Under the pieces are notes generated by a model, which was not told the DNA's origin, ran no database searches, and worked only from the letters and a program-made list of their open reading frames with translations. The translations under genes were made by a program, and so were the position numbers. Below are positions 12,145 to 22,706 of a stretch of 64,000 nt of DNA, piece by piece (positions within the stretch are counted from its first letter, which is position 1; each line of letters begins with the position of its first letter). Source of the stretch: Microcyclospora pomicola (taxonomy: Eukaryota; Ascomycota; Dothideomycetes; Capnodiales); assembly GCA_002786065.1 (NCBI GenBank), contig NHNY01000006.1:806001-870000 (forward strand), read 5' to 3'.

Positions 12145-12661
12145 CATCGTTCCTGTCACGCTTCCGACCTAGCATACAGTACGTGTGACGACCTAGCTGA
12201 TTGTTCTTCGTATCCCACATCGATCTTTCCAGGAAATGCAGTGTTATGACTGATTCTGATCTCAAAGAACACTGCATGAGCCCTACAAAATGTCAAATGT
12301 AGTACCTTGTGGCATCACGTGTACTCGCATTAAACTTCATAGTTCCGTATGGATTACTGAGCAAGAGTGGAGGCAGATGTACAGGTGACGCCATCTACAC
12401 TACATCATTGCGACAACGACCAGTGCTGGGTCTGGGCTCTATTTCTAAGCAACCGCATGCTCGCTGATCCAGGCAGTTGAATACATACGTATCCTTGCTT
12501 ATAGTATTGAGTAATCCATTTACACAGGTCCTACGACGGTACTTAAGATAGAAGTTGGCTACCTTTCCCCGCCTTTGCAACGATCAACGTCAACGACATT
12601 TCTATTGCACCAGAACCAACAGTCTCACAGCGCAATCTCAAAACAAAGCAAGCAAGCAACC
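12145..12661. other. Intergenic upstream of the SDR gene
   Basis: No coding, RNA or repeat feature was recognised. The last 60 bases before the SDR start are A/C-rich leader-like sequence. Confidence 0.5.
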
Positions 12662-13480
12662 ATGGCAGCCAAATCCATCGCCATCGTCGCCGGTGTTGGA
12701 CCGGGGACTGGAGCGGCCGTCGCACGACGCTTCGCAAAGTCGTACCCCGTCGTGTTGCTGGCACGCTCGCCAGAGAACTTCGAGTCACTGGCGCAGGAGA
12801 TCAACCAGAGCGGCGGTAAGGCGATCGGCATCAGCACAGACGTGTCGGATGAGAAGAGTGTCAAGGCGGCCTTTGCCAAGATCGCCGACGAGTACCAGGG
12901 CGCGGATGTGGCGGCTGCGGTATTCAATGCATCAGGCCGGTTCGTCAGGAAACCCATCTTGGAGATGAGTGTGGAGGACTTCAGTGCTGGGTGGGAGGTT
13001 AGCTGGTAAGTTCTGAGCGGTTGGATCTTGGCGTGTTGCGTTGTCGGCGAGTGTGCTAACGTTGTTTGAAATCATTGCAGCAAGGGCGCGTTCATCTTCA
13101 CGCAGAATGCACTTCCAGGATTGCTGAAGCATGCCGAAGACAAAAGCTCCAAATACCCTCCAACCCTCATCTTCACCGGTGCTACAGCATCCGTCAAGGC
13201 CAACGCTTTGATGTCGAGCTTTGCAAGCGCCAAGCATGCCATGCGCGCGCTCGCCACTTCTGCCGCGAAAGAATATGCATCCAAGGGTGTGCATATCGCT
13301 CATGTCAATGTCGATGGAGTCATCGACATCCCACGGACGAAGGAGTGGTTGAAGGACCAGCCTGCCGAGGCGAAGATCAATGCTGATGATATTGCCGAGA
13401 CCTACTGGAACCTGCACACTCAAAGCAACAGATGCTTCACCAACGACCTCGACATCAGGCCGATGTTCGAGAAATGGTAG
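12662..13480 (+). CDS. Short-chain dehydrogenase/reductase, non-classical active site
   Basis: Two exons (12662-13005 and 13081-13480, 75-bp intron, GTAAGT donor and TTGCAG acceptor) give 247 residues. The Rossmann-fold glycine motif is GVGPGTGAAVA (residues 11-21), and VFNASG near 95 replaces the usual NNAG. At the catalytic site the expected Tyr of YxxxK is Phe (F162) while Lys166 is kept (SSFASAKHAMRAL), a variant I recall from a fungal SDR subgroup. It probably binds NAD(P)H. Catalysis through a different residue, or a non-catalytic role, must be considered. It has no signal peptide, so it is cytosolic. Its stop lies 9 bp from the stop of the converging neighbour, so the 3' UTRs must overlap. 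Confidence 0.88.
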
Positions 13481-13489
13481 TCGTAAAGT

Positions 13490-14677
13490 TCATAGCCACA
13501 TCGGGACACTGATAGCATCAGAATGAGGCTTTTGTTGCTGTTCTCTTTTCTCATGATTGGCATGTGTTCGCTGTAGCTGTCGTTTGGTGTAGGCTGTACC
13601 TGCAGCGTATGGTGCGTCCTTAGTCATGCCGTCATCCTCATCAGAAGATGACGATAGAATATTGCTAATAGGACGTTTGGCAGCGGAAAGTTTTCTGCCG
13701 GAGGGACTACTGCGTCCGCCAGCATGCGAGTCATTCTCATTTGGGCGTTTTGCAAATCGATTAAGGAAGCTGGTCGACCTCAAATTCGAATTGTCCATGT
13801 TTTGGTCACTACTCGACATCTTACGCTGATCAGCCTGATCATGCGTCGTAGCCATCTTCCTGTTCAAACCGTCCTTCCTTTCCGCAACAGCATCAAGATC
13901 ATCGCTGTCGCTCTCCGTTTCAATTTCCTCGTGCAGTACGTGGGTCGAAGAACCACCCGGAGTCGGGCTACCAGCTCCGAGTGACTTCCGCTCGTCTTCA
14001 CCATTCCGGCTTTGAGCTCGAGACATCCGTGGTTTCCGCGGACTGCGATGAAACCCAGCCGCCGCTCTCGTGTTCGATTTCGCTTTGCCAATCCTCGTGA
14101 GATCGTGCCCGACCGCCTGCGAACCCGTCATGAGCCCCGCCAGATTCTGATCCAGCATATACGCATCCTCGTCCTCACTCTCCTCGCCAAGCACCTTCCG
14201 CACCTCCCGCTGCGTCTTCCGTCTCTTCTCCTCCGCTTCCCGCCTGAGCTTCATCCCCACGCTGCGCTCTGTCTTCCCATCCGTCGCCCGCTCGATCGCC
14301 CGCAACGTCCGATCGCCACGGCTGCGCGCCAGCCTTCTAAGCCGATCGTACTCCGCGCGATGGATGTGCTGCGTGAACTTCTGCGCCGTCGCGTAGAACT
14401 CGTCCTCGACCATCATCCAGACATCGTCCGCGTCGAAGCCTTCTTGCATGTACTCGACGTCCGGCGGGGCGGGCGGCGGTGAGGTGGAAGGGGAGCGCGC
14501 AGGCAAAAGGACTTTGCGCCGCTCCGGCGTCACCACGCCGGTCGTGTTCAGGTCGGCATCGACGAGATCTCCGGGCGTTGCGTCCCGGCCCCTGGCGGGC
14601 GTTTGCTGGTTGCGTGCATCCCGTGCTTGTTGCTTCTTCAGGGCAGCTTCCGTCACCCAAGGGAGGTTGCGAGGCAT
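13490..14677 (-). CDS. Conserved-looking basic nuclear-type protein of unknown function
   Basis: This single-exon gene encodes 395 residues. I do not recognise the family. The most structured part is residues 75-150: an acidic, aromatic patch (VEYMQEGFDADDVWMMVEDE) followed by a helix with charged residues (FYATAQKFTQHIHRAEYDRL) and an Arg/Lys-rich helical region. The C-terminal 220 residues are disordered, rich in Ser/Asp clusters (ESEDEDAY, ETESDSDD, SSSSDEDDG) and basic stretches that could act as nuclear localisation signals and casein-kinase sites. No membrane segment or signal peptide is visible. It converges on the SDR gene with only 9 bp between stops. Confidence 0.75.
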   Translation of the reverse strand: MPRNLPWVTEAALKKQQARDARNQQTPARGRDATPGDLVDADLNTTGVVTPERRKVLLPARSPSTSPPPAPPDVEYMQEGFDADDVWMMVEDEFYATAQKFTQHIHRAEYDRLRRLARSRGDRTLRAIERATDGKTERSVGMKLRREAEEKRRKTQREVRKVLGEESEDEDAYMLDQNLAGLMTGSQAVGHDLTRIGKAKSNTRAAAGFHRSPRKPRMSRAQSRNGEDERKSLGAGSPTPGGSSTHVLHEEIETESDSDDLDAVAERKDGLNRKMATTHDQADQRKMSSSDQNMDNSNLRSTSFLNRFAKRPNENDSHAGGRSSPSGRKLSAAKRPISNILSSSSDEDDGMTKDAPYAAGTAYTKRQLQRTHANHEKREQQQKPHSDAISVPMWL

Positions 14678-15082
14678 GGTATCCCGTTCACGGTTGTCGG
14701 TCAGCCGAGAGGATGTGCCTTTGCACGCGGGCCTTGCACCGCGCAGCGCCTGTTGTGAAGCCGAGATTGCATTGCGCTCGCGGACGGGTCCAGGCTAGCA
14801 ATTACGAGTAGCAGGTATTGCATGCGATCGCAACGAACGTTGTCTGTCTTGCAAACACATGAACAAGTGAAGCTTTTTAGGTGCCTCGACAATTATATGT
14901 GGACTACCTCGCGCGAGCGTCGATCAGAACTAGCCAGATCCAGGACCCCACCAGCAAGATCGTTCCCTCGAAACATAGAACACACATATATACCACCCAC
15001 TTCGCCTTTCTCCCAGAACTGTACCTGTAATCTTCTTCGGATCGTCGGAAACCGAATCCAATAACTAAATTGATATCAAAAC
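14678..15082. other. Divergent intergenic (unknown protein / DUF866 gene)
   Basis: This region holds two promoters. A pyrimidine-rich stretch precedes the DUF866 start. No other feature was recognised. Confidence 0.5.
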
Positions 15083-16043
15083 ATGCTCGCCGTAGCATTA
15101 ACCGCCGAGCTCGTCGGGTCAGCAGCTCCTCTCCATCACCCCGCCACCACCCTGATGTCTTCCCCCCTCCACCTAAACGAAGAACATAAGGAACCTCGTA
15201 ACGAAACCGAGAACGAAGAACTAACATCTCCATGACTGGTTGGGACACACAGCGTCACCGATCTCCAGCCGATAGACACAGAAGAGAACCCGTTCTACTA
15301 CACCTTCAAGGTCCAATGCACATCATGTCGCGAGACGCATCCCAACTTCGTCTCGATCAGCAGATATGTAAGTCATCTATCAGGCAACGATGGGTTGAGA
15401 CAGAGAAGGAGAAGTGCTATTGGTCTTTCGGAATTGTTTCCCCTGCGGCTGTCCTTCTATCAGGTGTCGATTGTATAAGAAGGCTTTGACTAAGCGTGGC
15501 AACAGGAGACGAACGAGCAATCCGGCAGTCGCGGCGAGGCGAATTTCGTCTGGCGGTGTAAGAATTGCAAGGTCAGTCTTACTCTTCGATGGGAGCACTC
15601 AATCTGGGCGGGGTGGTCTTCAAGAACCATCGACCATTCTCGAAACTCTAGAATGCCGTGCTCGACAATGCTGACGCTACCCCCATCAGCGAGAGCATTC
15701 CGCCAACATCCTCGAGGCGCCCAAAGCCTACCCGCAACAGGACAAAGTGCAAGCGATGAACATCCTCGTGACGGACTGCCGAGGCTTGGAGTTCGTCGAG
15801 TTCGCGCCCGATGTACGTATGACCTGAAGTTGCTTGAGCGGGGATGGGGGGATGGTATCGTCGAGGATGGACTGCTGACGACGGAGGATGTCTTGATAGG
15901 GTCATTGGCAGGCGGTGGGCATTGAGTCCGGGACGAAGTTCGCCGAGATCGATCTGAGTGAGGGAGATTGGTATGACTATGATGAGAAGGCGGGCGAGGA
16001 GGTGAGCATCAAGGACCAGAAGTGGGAGATTCGTAGGGCATGA
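15083..16043 (+). CDS. CXXC-motif zinc-binding protein, DUF866 (UPF0587) family
   Basis: Five exons (15083-15117, 15253-15367, 15506-15571, 15690-15812, 15912-16043) close in frame to 156 residues, the usual length of this eukaryote-wide family (human CZIB/C1orf123). Two CXXC pairs, C34/C37 (KVQCTSC) and C68/C71 (RCKNC), should bind one zinc. The first intron uses a GTCAGC donor. The other donors are GTAAGT, GTCAGT and GTACGT. The C-terminal part (ILVTDCRGLEFVEFAPD, then an acidic WYDYDEKAGEE stretch) matches the family. It is a small cytosolic beta-rich protein, and its biological role is still poorly defined. The exon density (four introns in under 1 kb) is the highest in the window. Confidence 0.92.
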
Positions 16044-16689
16044 TGATGATGGGGCGATGGCGAAGAGGTAGAGCTGTCGATTCAGGATGGTAGATCACAA
16101 AGGATATGTTGCACGATTCAAGTCGTATACAGTTCGTTCCACAGTTGATCATAGGTCATTGCCCAGGACTTGCTTGCTGGAACTTCGCTTCGAATTGTGT
16201 GTGGCGGAGAGGGTGGAGTTCCATCATGGCACGGGGGGATGCAGAATGCCTACGTCCTCGGCGAAGATTGCTTTCTTGCTTGCAGCGAGACAGGAAGTGC
16301 TCATTCTGATGATCGATATGTGTGCCGAGCAGCGAGTCTGACACACTCCATTAATATACACGGTTGTCAATATTGGATCCACCACCTGCATTCGCGGGCA
16401 CGAAGAAGTTGACGGCGACTTCTGCATTACCATACAATCTGACGTCTTCCCATAACGTAACCTACGCCTAGCCATGCCCAGCAAGCCGCGTGTCAACCTT
16501 CCAGAACGAATACCATGAAGCATATGCTAACATCCATGTAAATACTTGTCATAGGTGGATTGTGGGCTGCATGCGTCGGAGAACATGCCTTCTTCGCAGA
16601 TGTCGGCGGCCCAGCACGGTATGACATCCGCAGGATGCTACGCCACAAGCTCCACGACTCGATGATTGGGAGGGGGCATATCTAATCCT
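16044..16689. other. Intergenic, 3' flank of DUF866 gene
   Basis: Nothing recognisable is present. Both strands hold only short chance frames. Confidence 0.5.
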
Positions 16690-17860
16690 TGAGCGATGGC
16701 GGGAGCGATGTCACGTCCATCCAGAAGGCTGAGACGCCCTCAGGTCTACCGTCTACCGTGTGCGGGTGTATGTACGGGAGCGTGCAAGGCTTGCCGATGG
16801 TCGAGCCCGTGCGGCGGCCGTTGGCGAACGCTTGGATGGCGCCGAGACACCGAGATGAGTTTACTGGGGGACATGGTACCGAGTTTACTGCTGCACAGCG
16901 CGAGCTATCACCGATTCACCATGTTCGAGTGGCACTGCTGCCGCGTGCGGCAATGATGCTCGCGCTTCTTGCGCCGGCTGCTGTAGCGAGATCGTGCGCG
17001 TTGGGAAGAACCTGGCGAGTTCATCCTACTCGACTCGAAACGAGAAGGCAATTTGCCGGGAGAGTTGCTACGACTTGACCACATCAGTCAACACGCCAGG
17101 TCCAGGCTCGCACAGGTCATCATCAATAATGATCCGGCGACGACCCCGAGTGCCGAGACATGCTGTATATTGTTCATTGTCGATCGCCAGCAAATGACCG
17201 AGGAGTGAGGTCGACCGATCTCGACTATGTACTTGGGACCGAACACAACACCACCTCCGCCGATGTACTGGATGCTCCGACGCAAGATGGATTGTCGACC
17301 AGTCATGTCGTGCGGGCGCGTGCTAGGGACTCGGCCATGCGTATGATCTAGGCAGTCCCACCCACGCCAACGCCGGCCGGGCCTGCATACTGTACCGCCA
17401 ACGTGACGCGGATGTTGTGCTTGTACACGATCAGTGCATGCTCTGCTGCGGCGCACACGGCCAGCGGAGATGGATGTATGGCTGCCGCCGATGTGACGAA
17501 GCGGCGCGTTGGACCTGGCATTTGCTCGATTGATCACAGCAGTTTGGCTAGCAATGGTTCGCGTCGTGCCCCGGGCCTATCACCGGATGAAGAGCGGTCG
17601 GCAGGGTTCGGAGGGAAGTCCAAGACAGCTAGTCGGCGGGCGGCCGGGGTGGACGATGTGGAGGGGATGGGAGGGAGCTGTTGGATGGCGAGGCATATCA
17701 AGACATCCTCCAACAGCAGCGCAATCGGGGCGATGTTGGAATGTTGCATTCTGATCAATGCTGTGTGTACTCCATAAGAGCCGCTGTCATGATCCCGTGG
17801 TGATGAAGGGTAAAGTCCCCTACCTTCACCTGAGATTGTTCCCCGGGTCTGGAGCTGCAC
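16690..17860 (-). pseudogene. Possible decayed MFS sugar-transporter-like relic
   Basis: On the minus strand, fragments in several frames resemble the order of motifs in an MFS sugar transporter. A GGGGVVFGPKYIVEIGRPHS segment near 17170-17230 recalls the conserved P-x-Y-x-x-E-I-x-x-P-x-x-R-G block that follows TM4. It is followed by a spacer and an alanine/valine-rich segment (ALGVVAGSLL). Upstream pieces are rich in Arg/Gly. The reading frame changes and stops occur throughout, so nothing intact can be made. The match is by eye and weak: chance composition in a GC-rich intergenic region remains a real alternative. Confidence 0.3.
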
Positions 17861-18471
17861 TGGCCACGATCACGAACGAGGGACTGCAACGGTGGGTTGA
17901 ATGAGACTCCTCCACATCAGCAGGACCACGCCATGATAGACTTTATGTTCAACATGATCGTGAAGATGCGTAGGAGCCGAATAGAATGTCAGTAGATGTA
18001 AGGCATGCTCCAAACAAAGCCATCTCCATACTGTACTTGATGCCAGAAACATGATTCAGGTCGTAAGGCGTGGACTGGCCAGTCGAGGAAAGTTTAGCTG
18101 GGTAGTGGCCTCAGTAGCTTGCTATAGACTTCGCCCTTCACCCTGAAGCACTCCATGTCCTGCATATGCTGGCGACACCCCATCACCATCAATCGCCGTC
18201 CACAACACCTCACCACCGCCAATTCCGTCCCCCCCATCTCCACCATTTCACGCCGCCGCACCTCCGCCCGTCGATCGCGCTCGTGTCACCCGACTGCGCG
18301 TGAAATCCGAGTCTCCGTCGTCCGCCGCTCCATCCCTGGCTCCGTCGCCCGCCGCCGACCCAAACCTCGCCGACCACCTCATTCGCAGTCTCCCGTCCTC
18401 TCGCGCGCAGCAGTCCGTACATACATCGGCGACCTTCGCCTCTCGCTTCCAGTCCCCCGGCTCGCTCTACC
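17861..18471. other. Intergenic and leader of the Ras gene
   Basis: The last 300 bases (18170-18471) are strongly C/T-rich on the plus strand, as expected for a long 5' leader of a constitutively expressed fungal gene. The open frames there are compositional and are not supported as protein. Confidence 0.5.
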
Positions 18472-19546
18472 ATGTCTTCAAAAGTACCGATCATCCTACA
18501 CGCTGGCCATCGCCATACGTCCTTGCTAATGCTCGCTCGTCACAGTTCCTCCGGGAATACAAGCTGGTCGTTGTTGGCGGCGGTGGCGTCGGTAAATCAT
18601 GCCTGACCATCCAACTCATCCAAAGCCACTTCGTCGATGAGTACGACCCTACCATCGAAGGTCAGTCGTCGTTGTGTTCTTCCGTCTTGAAATCGGCCCT
18701 CGCATTCCGTCCTCCTCGTCTGGCTAGTATGCGAGGACATGTCATCTACATCTTCGGTCGAATCGGACAACATTCTCATGAACATCCACACTGACCAACA
18801 CTTCTCCCCTCATAGACTCATACCGCAAGCAATGCGTCATTGACGAGGAGGTAGCACTTCTTGATGTGCTCGACACAGCCGGCCAAGAAGAATACTCTGC
18901 CATGCGTGAGCAATACATGCGAACTGGCGAAGGCTTCCTACTGGTCTACAGCATAGCATCGCGACAGAGCTTCGAAGAGGTGGCCACATTCCAACAACAA
19001 ATACTGCGGGTCAAGGACAAGGATTACTTCCCCATTATCGTCGTGGGCAACAAGTGTGATTTGGAAGAGGAGCGAGAAGTAAGCACAGAAGGTGGGTGTC
19101 TATCGTGATGCGTGCTATGTTGCATCACCTCCCCTGGCGGCAAGCGTGGCATGGCGAGAAGTAATGTTCGCCACGTGGTTCACATGCGCGAAGAAACACC
19201 CATGTGGCTTTTCAACGCGGCGTGCACGTTGAGGTGGTCGGGCGGTCTCGTGGTGTTCTGCAAAGCTGAGATTGAGAATTCAATGCTGACTTCACATGTC
19301 CATCTTACAGAGGGCAAGAACCTAGCGCGTTCATTCGGCTGCAAATTCATCGAGACCTCGGCCAAATCGCGGATCAACGTCGACAATGCCTTCTACGACA
19401 TCGTCCGCGAGATCCGCAAGTACAACAAAGACATGTCGGGATACACCGGCGGACAAACAGCACAACCCTCCAACCGGAATCCCAAGGAACAGATGGATCA
19501 TGATGAGGAGAAGGGCGCGGGGTGCTGCAAGTGTGTGGTCATGTAA
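18472..19546 (+). CDS. ras1: Ras small GTPase (Ras1/RasA orthologue)
   Basis: Four exons (18472-18483, 18546-18660, 18816-19091, 19311-19546) give 212 residues. The first exon encodes only MSSK. All switch and nucleotide motifs are intact: G1 GGGGVGKS (15-22), effector loop YDPTIEDS (37-44), G3 DTAGQEEYS (62-70), NKCD (121-124) and ETSAK (149-153). The positions equal to human G12, G13 and Q61 (G17, G18, Q66) are wild type. The C-terminus has the acidic/Gln hypervariable region and CCKCVVM, a CAAX box with upstream Cys residues suited to palmitoylation, so it should be farnesylated and membrane-bound. Fungal Ras1/RasA drives cAMP-PKA and polarity signalling in growth, germination and morphology. 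The third intron is unusually long (219 bp) for this window. Confidence 0.97.
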
Positions 19547-20096
19547 GAGCGTGGAGAAAGCGATATGCGGGATGTGATCGGTGCGAGGACTGCTGTCGAC
19601 TGCAGATGCTATCCCTCGGCGGTCTTGAGGTGAGCCTGCTGAGAAGGCATCTTAGGAAAGACGAGGTTGCGATCCGGCGACCGGTATTCTCCTAGCTTTG
19701 TCTTACTAGAGCACTGCGCGGCCGAAAGGTCGAGGAGTCAAATGTGCATGGGGTGGGGGACGCATATGGGGCGCGGGTAAGCCAAATGGAGGGCAGGGAG
19801 GAAAGAAAGGAAAGAAGACAACATTTATTCAGCTGATATCCCCCTTTGTCATTTTGCGCATCTTCGAGGCTTCCTTTGTTGTGGGTGAGAGGACGATCGG
19901 GTCGTTGCGTGGATGGTCATTTCACCAACCGTCCATCGCAACACCAAAGGACGGCCTGAATCAATCGTGCTGTCATCCAGCTTGGCTCTTTATCATATTA
20001 CCAATCTTTATCTCCTCGTCCCTCTTTCACCTTTCCCATCCTGTACCAACCCCGTAAAATTGTCCCCACACCACTTCATCTCAGCCTCCTCATCCC
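19547..20096. other. Intergenic between convergent Ras and GMF genes
   Basis: This is 3' flank for both genes, with a purine-rich patch (19780-19820) and CT-rich patches near 20040-20096. No gene or RNA was recognised. Confidence 0.5.
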
Positions 20097-20669
20097 TCAC
20101 TCTTCCCCCTTCAACACCCCCTCCAGCCCCTCCAGCTCCTCCACATCGCCAATCTCCACCATGCGCCCGACCTCAGCCTGCCCGCGCATCAGCTCCTTGG
20201 CGCCCGCGTACAGCATCCGCAGCTCGCTCGAGCACGTCGCCGGCAGGTAGTTGAGCATGACGTACGGCACGGCCGCGCGCCCGTTCGCCTGCGTCAGCGG
20301 GTAGCTCAGCACCACGAAGCGCGGCGTGTTGGCCGGCAGCTCGTCGGCCAGCGCCGCGAGCGACGTGTGGACGACTTTGCCGTCGTCTTCGGCGTGGATT
20401 TCTAGGGTGGATTTGTTGATCTGGTCTTCTGATTGTGGGGGCGCTTTAGCCGGGGGTCCTGGGGAGGGTGAATTGGGATGTGGGCAGGGGGGAGAGCGTA
20501 CAGATGACCGCTTGAGGGTCTTTGGCGCGTGAAGTGGACAGGCGGAACTTGCGGAGCGCGTCTTTGGTTGCGGGCGAGAAGGTGTAGAGGCGGGATTCGG
20601 AGGCCTGGGAGAGAGGGGTGGGGGGATCAGTGTGTGCGTGAGATTTGGGTCTGAGTCAAGTCTTACCAT
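20097..20669 (-). CDS. gmf1: Glia maturation factor-like ADF/cofilin-family protein
   Basis: Three exons give 144 residues: 20667-20669 (the ATG codon alone), 20502-20604 and 20097-20425. The protein starts MASESRLYTFSPATKDALRK and continues with an ADF-H fold: INKSTLEIHAEDDG, then RFVVLSYPLTQANGR, then VPYVMLNYLPATCSSELRML, ending with an acidic tail. The short length and the shape of the loop match GMF (Gmf1/Aim7) rather than cofilin. GMF binds Arp2/3 and promotes debranching of actin filaments at patches. The isolated start codon in its own exon is needed to read through, since the unspliced frame gives a meaningless Pro-rich leader. The second intron uses a CAGAAG acceptor. Confidence 0.93.
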   Translation of the reverse strand: MVRLDSDPNLTHTLIPPPLSPRPPNPASTPSRPQPKTRSASSACPLHAPKTLKRSSVRSPPCPHPNSPSPGPPAKAPPQSEDQINKSTLEIHAEDDGKVVHTSLAALADELPANTPRFVVLSYPLTQANGRAAVPYVMLNYLPATCSSELRMLYAGAKELMRGQAEVGRMVEIGDVEELEGLEGVLKGEE

Positions 20670-20939
20670 TGTTGCAGATTTGAGAGCTTGTAGGGGTATT
20701 CAGATAGGTAGTTATTCAATCGTAAAGGAGAAGATAGTGGGACGACTGAGAGCAATAGAAATAATAAGGTCCAGCCCACGTTGTGTCGATGAGGTGGAGC
20801 TCCCCGCTCCCCGCGTGCAATTGACTGACGACCTCATCGTCAGCCACAGCAGCTTGTACTGCTTCATGCATGGTACCTAGCTTGCTCATGTCCTCACATC
20901 TTATGATTCTTCTCCCAACCTACAACATTCATATATCTC
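20670..20939. promoter_or_regulatory. Short divergent promoter (GMF / MoCF-domain gene)
   Basis: Only 270 bp separates two divergent start codons, so the two genes must share promoter space. I see no defined TATA or factor site that I would name with confidence. Confidence 0.5.
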
Positions 20940-22029
20940 ATGTTCTCCCGGCTCAACCAGCTGGCACGACATTTGTCTCGCCCCATACCGAACTATTTGC
21001 ACAGCTCCGCAGCATCAAGCGGCCTCACATCGACGACGTCACGAGTCGCCATGGCTTCGGAGCGGAGTAAGAGGACGATCAACACCGCCGCGTGCTTGAT
21101 CATCGGGGATGAGGTGCTTGGTGGGAAGGTGTGTGATCACCCTGCATGCGATGAGCTGCCAATGCATGCGCCATCATCAACAATGCCCCATCGGTAAACA
21201 CAACACTGAACAATGGCTGAACCAGCCGCGTTCCTAGACCGTCGACACCAACAGCGCCTGGTTCGCCAAGTACTGCTTCTCACTGGGCATCACGCTGCGG
21301 CGCGTCGAGGTCATCGCCGACGACGAGTCGGAGATCATCGAGGCCGTGCGCCGCATGTCCGCCGCCTACGACTTCATCGTCACCAGCGGCGGCATCGGCC
21401 CCACCCACGACGACATCACCTACCAGTCCATCGCGCGCGCCTTCGACCTGCCGCTCGTCCTGCACGAGAAGGGGCTGGCGAAGATGAAGGCCCTGTCGAA
21501 GCCGCGCCCAGGTCAGGAGAACTTCTCGTGGGACGTCGACTCCCCAGCGCGGCGGGCCAAGCTGCGCATGATGCAGCTTCCTTACGATGCGGACCGGCCG
21601 GACGACGAGCAGGTGGTGTTTCCTGCCGAGGACCTGTGGGTCCCGATCAACGTTGTCAATGGTAACGTGCACATCCTCCCGGGCATCCCGCGGCTGTTCG
21701 AGAAGATGCTCACAGGGCTGAAGCCGAGTCTGCTACCGCGCTTGACGGATCCCGAGGCCAAAGGCGTGCACCGCATCCTCATCAGCACGCCGCTGCCGGA
21801 GAGCGAAGTCGCCGGCTTCCTGACGGACCTGAGCGGCAAGGTCGAGAGCAAGGGCGTCAAGGTCGGCAGCTACCCGCGCTGGGGCAAGAGCCGCAACACC
21901 GTCACCCTCGTCGGGCGCGACAAGGACTTCATGGAGTCGTTGGTGCCGGAGGTCGAGAGTGGTGTCAAGGGACGGAGAGTGCAGGTCGAGGGCGAGGATG
22001 ACGACGAGGGCAGCGACAAGGACGCTTGA
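20940..22029 (+). CDS. MoCF-biosynthesis (molybdopterin-binding) domain protein, possible dual-targeted
   Basis: Two exons (20940-21128 and 21238-22029) give 326 residues. The MoCF domain begins with ACLIIGDEVLGGKTVDTNSA and contains SGGIGPTHDD, the nucleotide/cofactor-binding block shared by MoaB/MogA/CinA and the FAD-synthase N-domain. A later region (VNVVNGNVHILPGIPRLFEKM) also matches the family. In budding yeast the nearest relative type is an uncharacterised MoCF-domain protein. The first 37 residues are rich in Arg, Ser and Leu and lack acids, like a mitochondrial presequence. A second ATG at 21051 (GCCATGG context) would give a cytosolic form starting MASERSKR. The substrate is unknown; a nucleotide or FAD-related pyrophosphatase role is possible. 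The C-terminus is acidic. Confidence 0.88.
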
Positions 22030-22706
22030 GCCGAGGACCTGTATGTATACTTGAAACGTCAACACAGATTGTCGAATGTGACTAATTGCTGGGTGAGAGC
22101 AGTCTCTCAGCCCGTCGACTTCAACCAGATATGTATATGTCTCGCGTGGTTGGCCAGCATGATTCTGTGTTCACTAGGTATCTTACCCAGGCAGACTACC
22201 GTCGTTCAGATATCCTATACGAAGATGATATTTCACCGAATACTCCATGCATATATCAGACGCGCAAGACGATGGTGATGGATCCCTACATCCTCGTGAC
22301 TCTTGTCTCTAAAGGCATAATCCTAAGCTTACCCCATGGCAAACACGACGCCCTCATTAGCTTCAGATAGTCGCAGCACGAAACCATGGAGGATATCATG
22401 CCATCAGCTTTGCAGACGAGTCTACGCGACTAATTATTCGATCGACTATACAACATGACTCTCATATATATTTCTCTCTTTCTCGGAGTTTTGTGCCTTC
22501 ACTTGGTTGGACATAGACCATGTCGTCTTGAACAGGGAGCATTCTTGCGCAAACCCATTCGCCGATGTAGAGCACTTTGGGATGATATGTAAGAATGTCA
22601 GCAGCTTTTCGTGGAAAGCTGCGTGATGTGCAAGATAAAATAATGCGATTGATCGCAAATGCCACACAGGAAAGGAAACTCCCTCCTCTTCGCATACATG
22701 GCTCAT
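22030..22706. other. Intergenic between convergent MoCF and TMA46 genes
   Basis: No feature was recognised. The flanking genes converge, so this is 3' UTR and terminator space. Confidence 0.5.

Noticed and set aside
18155-18529. 124-codon frame before Ras
   Set aside because: An Arg/Pro/Ser-rich product from a CT-rich leader; it overlaps the Ras start and has no domain-like content.
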